Positions 34,288-43,602 of a stretch of 64,000 bases of DNA are shown here, one piece after another. Numbering within the stretch: the first letter of the stretch is position 1; each line of letters opens with the position of its first letter. Source of the stretch: Acerihabitans sp035013185 (lineage in GTDB: Bacteria; Pseudomonadota; Gammaproteobacteria; Enterobacterales; Enterobacteriaceae); the NCBI RefSeq assembly GCF_035013185.1, contig NZ_JAYGJO010000011.1, positions 1 through 64,000 on the forward strand, written 5' to 3'. The notes beneath the pieces were generated by a model. The model did no database searches. It saw only the letters and a program-made list of their open reading frames with translations, and was not told the DNA's origin. A program made the translations under genes and the position numbers.

Positions 34288-35202
34288 TTAGCGCCGGGGG
34301 GAATTCATCTGTGGGGTCAGAAAGGCGTTACGAAACCAGGCGCGAAACGCATTCATCGAGGGCGTAAAACGCGTCTCTTTACGCCAGGCCAGTCCGACGC
34401 TCATGGGGTGTATCGGGTCCACCAAGGAACGCGTTTCAATGCGCTTACCTTCTAACGACCAAGGTCGGTACACCAAATCTGACAAGATCGCCACGCCCAG
34501 GCTATCGGCCACCATACTGCGCACCGCTTCGACTGAACTGGTGCGCAACATCACCCGCGGTTGTTGCCCGCCCGCTTCCCAATACCGCATGGCACTGTGA
34601 TCGGCCTCGTCCACGGTTAACATAATAAACGGTTCCGGGGCGACATCTGCGAGACAGACCTGGGACTTAGCACACAGTGGATGATGGCTGGGCAGCCAGA
34701 GGCGACGTTCGGAATTGAACAGGGTTTCCGAGGTGATGCCCGGATGCGTCAGGTTTGCTGTTAGTACTAGCGCAATATCCAAGGACCCGTCCAATAATCC
34801 GCGTTCAATGTCACTGCGTTCACGTTCGTATAAATTAATATGCAGATGGGGGAAACCGGAAGAAAGGCGTTGCAAATGATGAGGCAAAAAATAACCCATC
34901 ACCGTATAGGAGGCGGCCAGGTTCAACTCACCCTGTACCTGCTCATCGCTGGATGGGATATGCAGTGCGTCATCTACACTGCGCAAAATCGAGTAAGCAT
35001 GGTTGAGAAAATGGCTACCGGTTTCGGTTAGCGCCATACCTCTTACCGAACGCCGAAACAGCGGTTTGCCCAGTAGGATTTCCAGTTCTTGGATGGCGCT
35101 AGTGACGCCGGACTGGGATATATTCAAATGAATGGCGGCCTGGGAGATTTGCCCCATTTCTGCGGTGGCCACAAAATAACGAATCTGGCGTAGAGTTAAC
35201 AT
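34288..35202 (-). CDS. LysR-family transcriptional regulator
   Basis: A 304-residue LysR regulator: N-terminal helix-turn-helix (LRQIRYFVATAEMGQISQAA, SQSGVTSAIQELE, PLFRRSVRGMALTETG) and a C-terminal periplasmic-binding-like effector domain. It is divergent from the PxpA-biotin carboxylase cluster that starts 183 bases away, so it most likely regulates that cluster. AT-rich DNA at 35280-35384 holds the shared promoter region. Confidence 0.88.
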   Translation of the reverse strand: MLTLRQIRYFVATAEMGQISQAAIHLNISQSGVTSAIQELEILLGKPLFRRSVRGMALTETGSHFLNHAYSILRSVDDALHIPSSDEQVQGELNLAASYTVMGYFLPHHLQRLSSGFPHLHINLYERERSDIERGLLDGSLDIALVLTANLTHPGITSETLFNSERRLWLPSHHPLCAKSQVCLADVAPEPFIMLTVDEADHSAMRYWEAGGQQPRVMLRTSSVEAVRSMVADSLGVAILSDLVYRPWSLEGKRIETRSLVDPIHPMSVGLAWRKETRFTPSMNAFRAWFRNAFLTPQMNSPRR

Positions 35203-35384
35203 CCGGTTCTCCGGTATGGAATGCCCGCATTCAGGCTAAGCGTGACGCTAATCGCTGATTTATGCGGCGATTAACGAGCGTTCTGTTTTTTTGATGGCTT
35301 AGTATCAAAAAATACTTCTTTCCGAATCTATTTTTTTACACTTATATTATTTTTAAATAAACACATCATCAATAAGAAATAATT

Positions 35385-36164
35385 ATGATAAAAGAAGTTG
35401 ATCTTAATTCGGATATGGGCGAGAACTTTGGCGCATGGATAATGGGTGACAATATTGACAACGACATTATGCCATTCATAAGTTCTGCCAATATTGCCAC
35501 CGGATTCCATGCCGGCGATCCTAATGTGATGCGCAAAACTGTCGAAATGGCAAAATACCATGGTGTTGAAATTGGCGTTCATCCTGGCTATCGCGATTTA
35601 GTCGGTTTTGGCCGGCGGCATGTCAATATGCAACCGGATGAATTGGTTAATGACATTGTTTATCAGTTAGGCGCCTTGCGAGAATTTGCTTTACTCTATC
35701 AATTACCATTGCAGCATATTAAACCTCATGGTGCATTGTATATGCATTTGGCAAACGATGACGCGGCGGCACAGTTATTTGTCAACACATTGCACGAATT
35801 AGCGCCGGCATTGTTGCTGTATTGCATGCATAACTCGGCGGTCTGGCGGGCAGCAAAACAGGTTCAACACCCTGTTATTTGTGAATTTTATGCCGACCGC
35901 GATTATGACCTCAGTGGTTCTATTGTGTTCACTCGCCGGACGGATGCGCTGGACCCCGAGCAGGTTGCACAAAAGGTGCTGCGTGCCTGCCAGGAAGGCA
36001 AAGTGCGTACCGTGGAAGGAGAAGATATTCCGATTTTTTTTGAGTCGATTTGCATTCATAGCGATACGCCGGGCGCGCTGTCTTTGCTCAAAGCTGTTCG
36101 AGAATTATTAATAATATCGTCTATTCAAATTAAAGCACCAGGGAAAACCAACCGTTTTTTTTAA
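35385..36164 (+). CDS. pxpA: LamB/YcsF family protein, 5-oxoprolinase subunit A-like
   Basis: A 259-residue metal-dependent TIM-barrel protein. Conserved stretches are EVDLNSDMGENFG, ANIATGFHAGDPNVMRK, GVHPGYRDLVGFGRR and HIKPHGALYMH. In E. coli and Bacillus, PxpA works with PxpBC to hydrolyse 5-oxoproline to glutamate using ATP. Here the gene is followed by a biotin carrier and biotin carboxylase before pxpB and pxpC, an arrangement seen in some bacteria and suggesting a biotin-using variant. ATG 35385 follows AAGAAATAATT, a modest ribosome site. The gene is AT-richer than its neighbours. Confidence 0.85.
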   Translation: MIKEVDLNSDMGENFGAWIMGDNIDNDIMPFISSANIATGFHAGDPNVMRKTVEMAKYHGVEIGVHPGYRDLVGFGRRHVNMQPDELVNDIVYQLGALREFALLYQLPLQHIKPHGALYMHLANDDAAAQLFVNTLHELAPALLLYCMHNSAVWRAAKQVQHPVICEFYADRDYDLSGSIVFTRRTDALDPEQVAQKVLRACQEGKVRTVEGEDIPIFFESICIHSDTPGALSLLKAVRELLIISSIQIKAPGKTNRFF

Positions 36165-36191
36165 AATAATTCAGAATCAGGAGTCATCAAT

Positions 36192-36440
36192 ATGAATGAG
36201 TATGAGGTTTTTTCTCCTCTACCGGGAATTTTTTATCGTCAGCCGGCACCCGATATGCCTTGCTTTGTGGAGGTTGGCGATAAGGTTCTGGAACATACGG
36301 TCATTGGCCTGATTGAAGTAATGAAACAGTTTACTGAAGTGTATGCCGACCAGTCTGGGCAATTAAAGGAATTTCAAGTGTGTAATGGCGAGGCCATTGA
36401 ACCCGGCCAGATGATTGCCATTATTAAAATCGATAGCTAA
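36192..36440 (+). CDS. Small biotin carboxyl carrier protein
   Basis: An 82-residue single biotinyl domain. The predicted biotinylated lysine is Lys 45 in LIEVMKQFTEV, matching the E-(A/V)-M-K motif. Unlike AccB it lacks the N-terminal linker region, so it is a minimal stand-alone carrier. It lies 27 bases after pxpA and ahead of a biotin carboxylase gene, so carboxybiotin is presumably formed on it and used within this cluster. AGGAG precedes the start. Confidence 0.87.
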   Translation: MNEYEVFSPLPGIFYRQPAPDMPCFVEVGDKVLEHTVIGLIEVMKQFTEVYADQSGQLKEFQVCNGEAIEPGQMIAIIKIDS

Positions 36441-36616
36441 CGAAACCTAAATAATTCGAGTTACCGACAGAGGGCAATTACGCGAAAAATCTGTCAGGAA
36501 CACGATGTGACCGGGGTAGAGGGCGCAGTTAACACACCTGCAGTTGGAATATGACGGATGTATACGTTTTTCTTATTACGTCGGTCATGGTCCAACCCGG
36601 CAGGATGGAGAGAGTA

Positions 36617-37999
36617 ATGAAAATAAATAAATTGCTGATCGCCAATCGTGGAGAAATCGCTGTGCGGATTATTCGGGCTGCGCAGGCGCTGGGAATTCCG
36701 ACGGTGGCGGCGTGTAGTGAAGCGGATGTTGATTCTCTACCTGCGCGCCTGGCCGATGAGTTCTGTATTATTGGTGGGGCCAGGGCCGATCAAAGCTACC
36801 TGAATCAGCAGGCGCTGCTCAACGCGGCACGGGAATGCGGGGCAAATGCCATTCATCCCGGCTATGGCTTTTTATCGGAAAATGCGGAATTTGCCGCTGC
36901 GGTGGAAGCGGCAGGCATGATCTTTGTCGGGCCGACACCGGACACCATTCGATCGATGGGTGACAAAGCGGCTGCGCGCCGCACAGCATTGGCAGCAGGT
37001 GTGCCGGTGGTACCCGGATCGGAACAGGCACTCGACAGCCTTGCCGATGCGCTGGATGTCGCAGAGAACATCCGTTATCCATTGTTGATTAAAGCCGCTG
37101 CGGGCGGTGGTGGCCGGGGAATTCGCGTTGTCAATAATGCCCAGGAACTGCGGGCAATATTCCCGGTGGCTCAGCATGAAGCCAAAGCGGCATTTGGCTG
37201 TGGTGAAGTTTATCTGGAGCATTTTATTGCCCAGGCCCGTCACATCGAGGTCCAGATACTCGGTGACGGTGAGCATGTCGTGCATCTGTATGAACGAGAG
37301 TGTTCGTTGCAGCGACGCCGGCAAAAGATCTTTGAAGAAGCGCCATCACCGGCACTGACCGATCCACAGCGACAGGCGTTATGTCACAGCGCACTGCAAC
37401 TGGCGCAGCAGTTGGCCTATCGTGGTGCCGGTACCCTGGAATATCTTTTCGATACGACCACCGGACGATTCTATTTTATCGAAATGAATACCCGTATCCA
37501 GGTTGAACATCCGGTAACTGAAATGATCACCGGCATTGATCTGGTGCAATGGATGCTACGTATTGCCAATGGTGAGCCCTTGACCCTTCGCCAGGATGAG
37601 ATTGTCCTGCAAGGTTGCGCCTGCGAAATGCGGATTAATGCCGAAGATCCCGACCGACAGTTTTTCCCTTGTCCGGGGGTGGTAAAAACCCTGGTCTGGC
37701 CGCAGGGCGCCGGCGTGCGAATTGACAGTCATCTTTTTGCCGGGTATTGCATCCCCCCCTACTATGATTCCTTGCTGGCAAAGCTGGTTATTTATGGTGA
37801 AAACCGCGTGCAAGCCTTATCCCGCGCCACTGCCGCGTTGCAAGAGATGCAGTTGACCGGCATTAAAACCACGCAGTTTTTGCATCAGTGGCTGCTTGCC
37901 GATGCGCGACTTCGGGCCGGTGACTTTTCGACAACCTCATTGGAATGCTGGCTGGCGGAACGCGTGGCCGCCGGCACCGCCGTAAAGCAGGAGGCGTAA
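36617..37999 (+). CDS. Biotin carboxylase (AccC-like)
   Basis: A 460-residue ATP-grasp biotin carboxylase. It begins INKLLIANRGEIAVRIIRAA and has AAAGGGGRGIRVV (ATP loop), ECSLQRRRQKIFEEAPSPAL and IEMNTRIQVEHPVTEM, which hold catalytic and ATP/Mg residues. It carboxylates the biotin on the small carrier encoded upstream. ATG 36617 has GGAGAG upstream; an extension to 36551 is unsupported. It is a second copy in addition to the housekeeping AccC expected elsewhere, and lies one base ahead of pxpB. A 176-base gap with no gene separates it from the carrier gene. Confidence 0.92.
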   Translation: MKINKLLIANRGEIAVRIIRAAQALGIPTVAACSEADVDSLPARLADEFCIIGGARADQSYLNQQALLNAARECGANAIHPGYGFLSENAEFAAAVEAAGMIFVGPTPDTIRSMGDKAAARRTALAAGVPVVPGSEQALDSLADALDVAENIRYPLLIKAAAGGGGRGIRVVNNAQELRAIFPVAQHEAKAAFGCGEVYLEHFIAQARHIEVQILGDGEHVVHLYERECSLQRRRQKIFEEAPSPALTDPQRQALCHSALQLAQQLAYRGAGTLEYLFDTTTGRFYFIEMNTRIQVEHPVTEMITGIDLVQWMLRIANGEPLTLRQDEIVLQGCACEMRINAEDPDRQFFPCPGVVKTLVWPQGAGVRIDSHLFAGYCIPPYYDSLLAKLVIYGENRVQALSRATAALQEMQLTGIKTTQFLHQWLLADARLRAGDFSTTSLECWLAERVAAGTAVKQEA

Positions 38000-38000
38000 A

Positions 38001-38882
38001 ATGACGACTAAAGCGATTCGTTATAGTTTTGGCGGTGATGAACATCTGTTCGCTGAGATCGATGAAGCCATGTCGCTGAACGCTTTTTTTCGCGGCATGG
38101 CAATTACCCGGGCACTGGAAGCGATGGCGTTACCCGGCGTGTTGGATATCTGCCTGGCCAATGCCTCGTTTCAGGTTCGTTTTAATCCTGATGTGATTGC
38201 CCCGAATGAACTGCTTGATCAGGTTAAACGTGCACAAGCGAATGCGACCGCCGAAAAAGCGCTGGTGACGCGGATTATTGAAATTCCGGTGTTGTATAAC
38301 GATCCCTGGACCCACGAAACGCTGATGCGATTTCGCGACCGTCACCAGGATCCCCAGGCCACCGATATGGAGTATGCCGCCAGAATTAATGGCTATCACG
38401 CGGTTGAGGCATTTATTGCCGCGCACAGCAATACCCCCTGGTTTGTCTCCATGGTGGGGTTTGTCGCCGGACTGCCGTTTATGTTCCAGATGGTAGAACA
38501 TGAAAAGCAATTGCAGGTGCCCAAATACCTGCGTCCACGCACCGATACCCCACGTCTGGCCTTGGGCCATGGCGGTTGTTTTGGCTGTATTTATTCGGTA
38601 CGCGGGGCGGGAGGCTATCAACTGTTTGGTGTGACCCCGGCCCCCATTTATGATCCGCAACAACGCCTCGACTATTTTCATGACTCGATGGTGTTCTTTC
38701 GCGCCGGCGACATCGTTCAATTCCGGCCGGTCGATCGCGGGACTTATGATAAGGCTTTGGCACAGGTCGAGGCCGGCACCTTTACACTACGCATACGTCC
38801 TGTCACGTTTGAGCTGGAGAAATTCAGCGCCAATTCAGCCGACTACACGCATTATCTGCGGGAGGTGTTGTATGCCGATTAA
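38001..38882 (+). CDS. pxpB: 5-oxoprolinase subunit B-like (KipI/AHS1 domain)
   Basis: A 293-residue protein of the KipI/PxpB family. The C-terminal half carries the family core ntPWFVSMVGFVAGLPFMFQ and HGGCFGCIYSVRGAGGYQLF, and ends with a beta-barrel region. The N-terminal portion (residues 1-90) is the RNAse-L-like cap. Together with PxpC it would form the ATP-dependent amidase half. The sequence HGGCFGC replaces the more usual PGSVGIAG-type loop, so this is a divergent subgroup. It starts one base after the carboxylase stop and overlaps pxpC by 11 bases. Confidence 0.85.
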   Translation: MTTKAIRYSFGGDEHLFAEIDEAMSLNAFFRGMAITRALEAMALPGVLDICLANASFQVRFNPDVIAPNELLDQVKRAQANATAEKALVTRIIEIPVLYNDPWTHETLMRFRDRHQDPQATDMEYAARINGYHAVEAFIAAHSNTPWFVSMVGFVAGLPFMFQMVEHEKQLQVPKYLRPRTDTPRLALGHGGCFGCIYSVRGAGGYQLFGVTPAPIYDPQQRLDYFHDSMVFFRAGDIVQFRPVDRGTYDKALAQVEAGTFTLRIRPVTFELEKFSANSADYTHYLREVLYAD

Positions 38883-39858
38883 GGTTATCAAACCCGGCCT
38901 GGCAACCACAGTGCAGGATACCGGCCGCGAAGGGTTTTACCATCTCGGCATACCGCCGTCGGGTGGTCTTGATCAGTATGCCTTACGGATGGCAAACCTG
39001 CTGGTCGGCAACAGTGAACAGATGGCCGTGTTGGAAGTGACATTGATGGGACCGGAGCTGGAATTTAGCGAGGATGCGCAGGTTGCGGTGTCGGGTGCCC
39101 GTATGCTGCCCCGACTTGATGGCGCGTTAATGCCGCTCAATACCGCCTTTCGGGTCCAGGCCGGTCAAGTGCTGCGCTTTGATTTTGCCACAGCGGGATG
39201 TCGTAGTTATCTTGCCATCGCCGGGGGGATCAATGTGCCGCAAGTGCTTGGCAGCCGCTCCACCTATACGTTGGGCGCGTTGGGGGGCGTTGAGGGACGG
39301 CGGCTGCAGGCCGGCGATATATTGCCCATAGGTACCACAACGACACCGGGAACCGAGGGTGTGGTGGTGCCTGATGAGCTGCTTATGCCGCTGGAGAAAA
39401 CGGTCACGCTACGTCTGCTAAGCGGCCTGTATGTCCATCGTTTGACGCCTGATGCGGTGGCGCAGTTTTTTACCGATACCTGGCATGTCGGCACCGAGGC
39501 AGACCGCATAGGTTATCGCTTGAAGGGCGGCATGCCGCTGGCTTATCACCCAAGAACCCCCCCATTTGGGGCCGGGTCCGACCCGTCAAATATTGTTGAT
39601 GCGTGTTATCCCATTGGTTCCGTGCAGGTGCCGGGAGGTTTGGAACCGATCATCTTGCTGCGCGACGCAGTATCGGGTGGGGGATATATGACATTGGGCA
39701 CGGTGATCAGCGCCGATCTGGATCGGGTTGGCCAACTACAACCCCATCACCAGGTTCGTTTTGTGTCGGTGACACTGGAAGAAGCGCTGTCCGCCCGCCG
39801 GCAATACCAGCAGCGCCTGGCCACATTACGTCAGTGGGCCAAAACATTGCTGAGGTAG
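38872..39858 (+). CDS. pxpC: 5-oxoprolinase subunit C-like (KipA/AHS2, biotin-dependent carboxyltransferase family)
   Basis: A 328-residue protein of the AHS2/KipA family. The N-terminal motif IKVIKPGLATTVQDTGREGF followed by GIPPSGGLDQYALRMANLLV is diagnostic, and QVPGGLEPIILLRDAVSGGG near residue 250 belongs to the active-site region. Databases often name the family biotin-dependent carboxyltransferase because of its fusion to urea carboxylase. ATG 38872 overlaps the pxpB end, indicating translational coupling. Function in this cluster is either 5-oxoproline hydrolysis or an ATP/biotin-dependent ring opening of a related lactam or amide. Confidence 0.87.
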   Translation: MPIKVIKPGLATTVQDTGREGFYHLGIPPSGGLDQYALRMANLLVGNSEQMAVLEVTLMGPELEFSEDAQVAVSGARMLPRLDGALMPLNTAFRVQAGQVLRFDFATAGCRSYLAIAGGINVPQVLGSRSTYTLGALGGVEGRRLQAGDILPIGTTTTPGTEGVVVPDELLMPLEKTVTLRLLSGLYVHRLTPDAVAQFFTDTWHVGTEADRIGYRLKGGMPLAYHPRTPPFGAGSDPSNIVDACYPIGSVQVPGGLEPIILLRDAVSGGGYMTLGTVISADLDRVGQLQPHHQVRFVSVTLEEALSARRQYQQRLATLRQWAKTLLR

Positions 39859-40055
39859 TTCGGTCCAGAGGCTTTCACCGCCCTAGCGCGTTGAGTCAGT
39901 AATATAACCGCGTTCAACGGAATGTGTGGATCTGAGTGACCCACGCAACGGGTTAGTGCTGCCTGCAGCCGGCAATCCATCGCTGCAAATTGCCTTTTCC
40001 GACACGTGTCGGTCAAGGTTGGTGTTCCCCCTTATGCCCCTTCAGGAGCAATACT

Positions 40056-41369
40056 ATGGCAGATGTTTCGGACATAAAAATTATCCCGCCGGCCAACGAT
40101 AACGGTTCGGTTACCGGTGCAGAACGTATGGGAAAGCTGTCGCTGACCATGGCCTGGTGGGCGGTGTGCAGCGCCATATTTTATATTGTGGTGGGTGCCT
40201 CGCTGGCGCAGAGTTGGGGGGCAAAAAACGCCCTTATCGGCATGGTGTTATCGGTTATTTCCTACGGACTGATCAATGCGGTGATCAGCCGTTTTGCGAT
40301 ACGAACCGGACTCTCGGTTTCCCAATTCTCCCATGCGTTGTTTGGTCGATTAGGGTCATCCCTGGCGACACTGATTTTCTTTTCGACAGCCATTTATTAT
40401 GCGGTGTTTGAAGGTTCAGTTATCGCCTTTGCCATGCACCATCTTTTCCCAGTGCTACCCTATGCCGGGGCCGCACTGCTGGTGGTGCTCTACAGCGTGC
40501 CGTTGATTTTTGGCAGTGTACAGCATTGGCTGGATAAATTTAACGGCATATTGTTGCCGTTTTATTTGCTTGGCCTGCTGCTGACGGTGGCAATGTCCAT
40601 TAGCCAATATGGCTATAACCCGCACTGGTTGGAATTCGGCCCGGCGAATCCACCTGCCAATGGGTGGTGGCACTGTTTTACCTATTATATGGGGGTGTGG
40701 ATATTAATGATGTATACCTTCGACTATGCCCGCTACGGTAAGCAAGACGACACGCGTTATCACGCCCATATCAATTTCGGTATGCCATTCTATTCCATTA
40801 CCTTTTTGCTTAACGGCATGGCCGGTATTTATTTGGTCAGCAGTTTCTCGCAGCAAAGCGGGTTAAGCGAAACTGCGGTCGTGGTGGCAATCCTCAATTT
40901 GCTCGGTATCTGGGGGTTGCTGTTTGTCTGGGTGACACAAACCCGGATCAACACGGCCAATTTTTTTCTTGCTACCAGCAATATGCAGGACTTTTTTAGC
41001 CGGTTGTTCCAGCTACGCTGCCGGCGAATTATTTGGGCCTGTCTGGTTGGTTTGGTGGTTTATATTTTGATGTTGGCCAATGTGTTTACCTATATTCTTC
41101 AGGCATTGGCATGGCAGGGTATTTTTGTGGTGGCCTGGGTAGGGGTCGCATTGGGCTATATTTTGTCACCGGCACCGCGCACGCTGCTCAGCCATGATAA
41201 TAGCAATATCAATCCTATCGGCCTTGGCGCCTGGGGAGCCAGTGTGGTGGTGGGGATAACCCTGATGTACGCCGATGTCGACTGGCAATCCTGGTCGGCG
41301 CCGTTGACATTTATCACCGCATTTACGCTGTATCGCTTTTTACCGCAATCCCGGCCGACGCTATCCTGA
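40056..41369 (+). CDS. NCS1-family permease (cytosine/purine/hydantoin type)
   Basis: A 437-residue membrane protein with about 12 membrane segments, related to CodB/PucI-like NCS1 symporters (MGKLSLTMAWWAVCSAIFYI, YTFDYARYG). It follows pxpC after 197 bases in the same direction and closes the cluster. NCS1 proteins import nucleobases, hydantoins and similar ring amides, so it probably imports the cluster's substrate. ATG 40056 with CAGGAG upstream is preferred over 39990. Confidence 0.87.
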   Translation: MADVSDIKIIPPANDNGSVTGAERMGKLSLTMAWWAVCSAIFYIVVGASLAQSWGAKNALIGMVLSVISYGLINAVISRFAIRTGLSVSQFSHALFGRLGSSLATLIFFSTAIYYAVFEGSVIAFAMHHLFPVLPYAGAALLVVLYSVPLIFGSVQHWLDKFNGILLPFYLLGLLLTVAMSISQYGYNPHWLEFGPANPPANGWWHCFTYYMGVWILMMYTFDYARYGKQDDTRYHAHINFGMPFYSITFLLNGMAGIYLVSSFSQQSGLSETAVVVAILNLLGIWGLLFVWVTQTRINTANFFLATSNMQDFFSRLFQLRCRRIIWACLVGLVVYILMLANVFTYILQALAWQGIFVVAWVGVALGYILSPAPRTLLSHDNSNINPIGLGAWGASVVVGITLMYADVDWQSWSAPLTFITAFTLYRFLPQSRPTLS

Positions 41370-41494
41370 CCTGGACCGATAGTTTGCCATTTCTGCCTCG
41401 ATGGTTTCCTTGGCACTGTGGCTGGGTTGAATTTTTCTACTCCACAGGATCAACCATCGAAAACGGTTTCCCCAGCGGTGCCGCACCTAGTGCT

Positions 41495-41523
41495 GTGACA
41501 CCTGTATCAGATACAGGTGTCAC
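41495..41523. promoter_or_regulatory. AcoR-type enhancer palindrome upstream of butanediol dehydrogenase
   Basis: Perfect inverted repeat: gtgacacctgtatc, one base, gatacaggtgtcac. Its acaggtgtcac half also occurs in the palindrome ahead of acoX (47960-47974). It lies about 100 bases upstream of the sigma-54 promoter, a standard distance for an enhancer-binding activator. Confidence 0.75.
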
Positions 41524-41608
41524 CTTATACAAATTATTAACAATAAACCCATGAATAATTACGAAAAAACAAACACTAAATCAACATTTTAATCACATTA
41601 GCCTTTCC

Positions 41609-41624
41609 TGGCACGTTTTTCGCA
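41609..41624 (+). promoter_or_regulatory. Sigma-54 promoter of butanediol dehydrogenase gene
   Basis: tggcac, five bases, tcgca: a full -24 box and a -12 box with one deviation from TTGC. It sits about 80 bases ahead of the start codon and downstream of the activator palindrome. Confidence 0.65.
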
Positions 41625-41703
41625 AATATTGTCCCTGAGTTCCTGCCTCTGTCACCGTGGGTGGCAATGGACAGGTTTTTGACCACTTTCAAGGGCAACA
41701 ATA

Positions 41704-42759
41704 ATGAAAGCAGCACGTTGGTATAAATCCCACGACATCCGGGTTGACGATATTGAAGAACCACAGGTCAGCGCCGGTAAAGTAAAAATCAAAGTGGCCT
41801 GGACCGGGATCTGCGGTAGCGACCTGCACGAATATCTGGCTGGACCCATTTTTATTCCGGTGGATCATCCACACAAAATCAGCCACGATATTGCACCAAT
41901 TGTCATGGGCCATGAGTTTTCGGGCGAGGTGGTAGCAGTGGGTGCCGGGGTGAGCAAATTCAACGTGGGTGATCGTGTGGTGGTGGAACCCATCCTTTCC
42001 TGCGGCGAGTGCGAAGCCTGCCGTGAAGGCAAATATAACCTGTGTGGTGATCTTGGTTTCCACGGTTTGTCCGGCGGTGGCGGTGGTTTCGCCTCTTTTA
42101 CCGTGGTTGACGAGCATATGGTGCATCGTATGCCGGATAGCCTCACCTACGAGCAGGGGGCGCTGGTTGAACCCGCGGCCGTCGCACTGCACGCGGTGCG
42201 TATGAGCAAACTGAAAGCCGGTGACAAGGCGGCGGTATTCGGCGCGGGTCCGATTGGCCTGCTGGTCATCGAGGCGCTGCGGGCGGCGGGCGCATCAGAG
42301 ATCTATGTGGTTGAACTGTCACCTCAGCGGGCAGAAAAAGCGCGTGAACTGGGCGCCAAGGTGGTCATCAATCCGAAAGAGCGGGATGCGGTTGCCACTA
42401 TTCGTGAGCTGAGCCAAGGCGGCGTCGACGTTTCCTTTGAAGTGACCGGCGTGCCGGTGGTGCTCAAACAGTGCATTGACGCCACCCGTTACGAAGGCGA
42501 AACCATCATTGTTTCCATCTGGGAAAACGAAGCATCATTCCAGCCCAATACCGTGGTGCTGTCCGAACGTACGGTGAAAGGTATCATTGCCTATCGCCAT
42601 ATCTTCCCGGCGGTCATGGAGTTGATGACCCAGGGTTTTTTCCAGGCTGACAAGCTGGTGACCAAACGCATCGCGTTGGATGAGCTGGTTTCCGAGGGTT
42701 TTGAATCCCTGGTGAAAGAGAAAAATCAGGTGAAAATCCTGGTGCGTCCACCACAATAA
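41704..42759 (+). CDS. (R,R)-butanediol dehydrogenase, zinc-dependent medium-chain family
   Basis: A 351-residue zinc alcohol dehydrogenase, oxidising 2,3-butanediol to acetoin with NAD. Catalytic zinc region GICGSDLHEY and GHEFSGEVVAVG, structural zinc cysteines in CGECEACREGKYNLC, and the Rossmann stretch AAVFGAGPIGLLVIEALRAA are visible. The text follows the Bdh/ButB group (FIPVDHPHKIS, FHGLSGGGGGFA). An upstream sigma-54 promoter and AcoR-type site place it in the same regulon as the acetoin dehydrogenase operon encoded convergently. Confidence 0.9.
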   Translation: MKAARWYKSHDIRVDDIEEPQVSAGKVKIKVAWTGICGSDLHEYLAGPIFIPVDHPHKISHDIAPIVMGHEFSGEVVAVGAGVSKFNVGDRVVVEPILSCGECEACREGKYNLCGDLGFHGLSGGGGGFASFTVVDEHMVHRMPDSLTYEQGALVEPAAVALHAVRMSKLKAGDKAAVFGAGPIGLLVIEALRAAGASEIYVVELSPQRAEKARELGAKVVINPKERDAVATIRELSQGGVDVSFEVTGVPVVLKQCIDATRYEGETIIVSIWENEASFQPNTVVLSERTVKGIIAYRHIFPAVMELMTQGFFQADKLVTKRIALDELVSEGFESLVKEKNQVKILVRPPQ

Positions 42760-42771
42760 TGCTGTAAGGAC

Positions 42772-42810
42772 CCTCACCGTGGCGGGGGCTGCCCCGCCCG
42801 AATGGTGACT
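42772..42810. terminator. Stem-loop between convergent butanediol and aco operons
   Basis: Strong stem ggcgggg/ccccgcc at 42781-42798 inside a looser tcacc/ggtga outer stem. Lies between the convergent stop codons and probably terminates both transcripts. Confidence 0.55.
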
Positions 42811-42826
42811 CAGGCAGGCCTGGGCC

Positions 42827-43594
42827 CTAGGTGAATATCCGCTCTTTGGTGATGTGCTCAGTCAACGCATCAATCACCTTATTCCATACTTCCGTCTCAC
42901 TTGCCGGCAGCATCTGCGCCACACTCACCGTTTTCGACGCCTGATAATCACGACCGCTGCCGAGCGCCGCCTCAAACTGATTGGCGTAACGATGCGCGAG
43001 TGCCAAATCGCAGTCCACCAGCAGCACCGCATGCGCCAGCACCACATGGCGGCGGGGTCCGTCATCCGTCTGGCGGGGGATCGCATGCCAGTACTGCGCA
43101 GTGCCAGCGATTTTCCGTGCCGCACTGCCTTTACCGCAGGCAAGATTAAAACGACCGTCGCAGAATGAACCTGCCACTGCCTGTAAACCCGTGGTGACAC
43201 CGAGGTTTTCCAGCGCATGGATCAGCAGGCCACACAGCTGTTGATAGACCCCTTCTGCCGCATCACCAAGCGTCCGGGCCAGCGGATATGCCAGGCTGAG
43301 GTTGATAATACCCGGACCTTGCGGCACCAGACCGCCGCCGGACTTGCGTAAAAAAACAGGGCATCCGGCGTCAGCAAACTGCTGGCTCACCTGTGCGAGC
43401 TGAGCAAACCGCTTATAGCTGGCGGGCACCACCAGCGACTGAGGCGCGTGCCATAACTGCGCCACCGCCGCGCCGGTGATGGCACGCTCAAACAGATCGC
43501 CTTCCGCTTGCGTCGGGTCAGGACAAAACACCAGCCGCCCGCGCGGTAAGGTAAAAAGGCCGCGCTCAACCGCGGCCGGAGACACAGCCTTCAT
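42827..43594 (-). CDS. Lipoate-protein ligase-like protein of the aco operon
   Basis: A 255-residue member of the LplA/LipB fold. Recognisable are FLRKSGGGLVPQGPGIINLS, which matches the RRxSGGGAVxHxxGxLN lipoyl-binding motif of ligases, and GSFCDGRFNLACGKGSAARK, equivalent to the KDNDVYVxGKKxxG region with its catalytic lysine. It starts eight bases after acoC. A lipoate ligase placed at the end of an acetoin dehydrogenase operon would attach lipoate to the AcoC lipoyl domain. Specificity for AcoC is inference. Confidence 0.8.
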   Translation of the reverse strand: MKAVSPAAVERGLFTLPRGRLVFCPDPTQAEGDLFERAITGAAVAQLWHAPQSLVVPASYKRFAQLAQVSQQFADAGCPVFLRKSGGGLVPQGPGIINLSLAYPLARTLGDAAEGVYQQLCGLLIHALENLGVTTGLQAVAGSFCDGRFNLACGKGSAARKIAGTAQYWHAIPRQTDDGPRRHVVLAHAVLLVDCDLALAHRYANQFEAALGSGRDYQASKTVSVAQMLPASETEVWNKVIDALTEHITKERIFT

Positions 43595-43602
43595 TACACG
43601 CC

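Larger units (their letters stand above)
41370..41703. other. Regulatory intergenic region ahead of butanediol dehydrogenase
   Basis: 334 bases with no gene. It contains the palindromic AcoR-type site (41495-41523) and a sigma-54 promoter (41609-41624), both described separately. Confidence 0.7.

Noticed and set aside
40056..41369. Permease as the guanine transporter for guaD.
   Set aside because: It is NCS1-type and lies in the PxpABC cluster, away from guaD and under different likely control.
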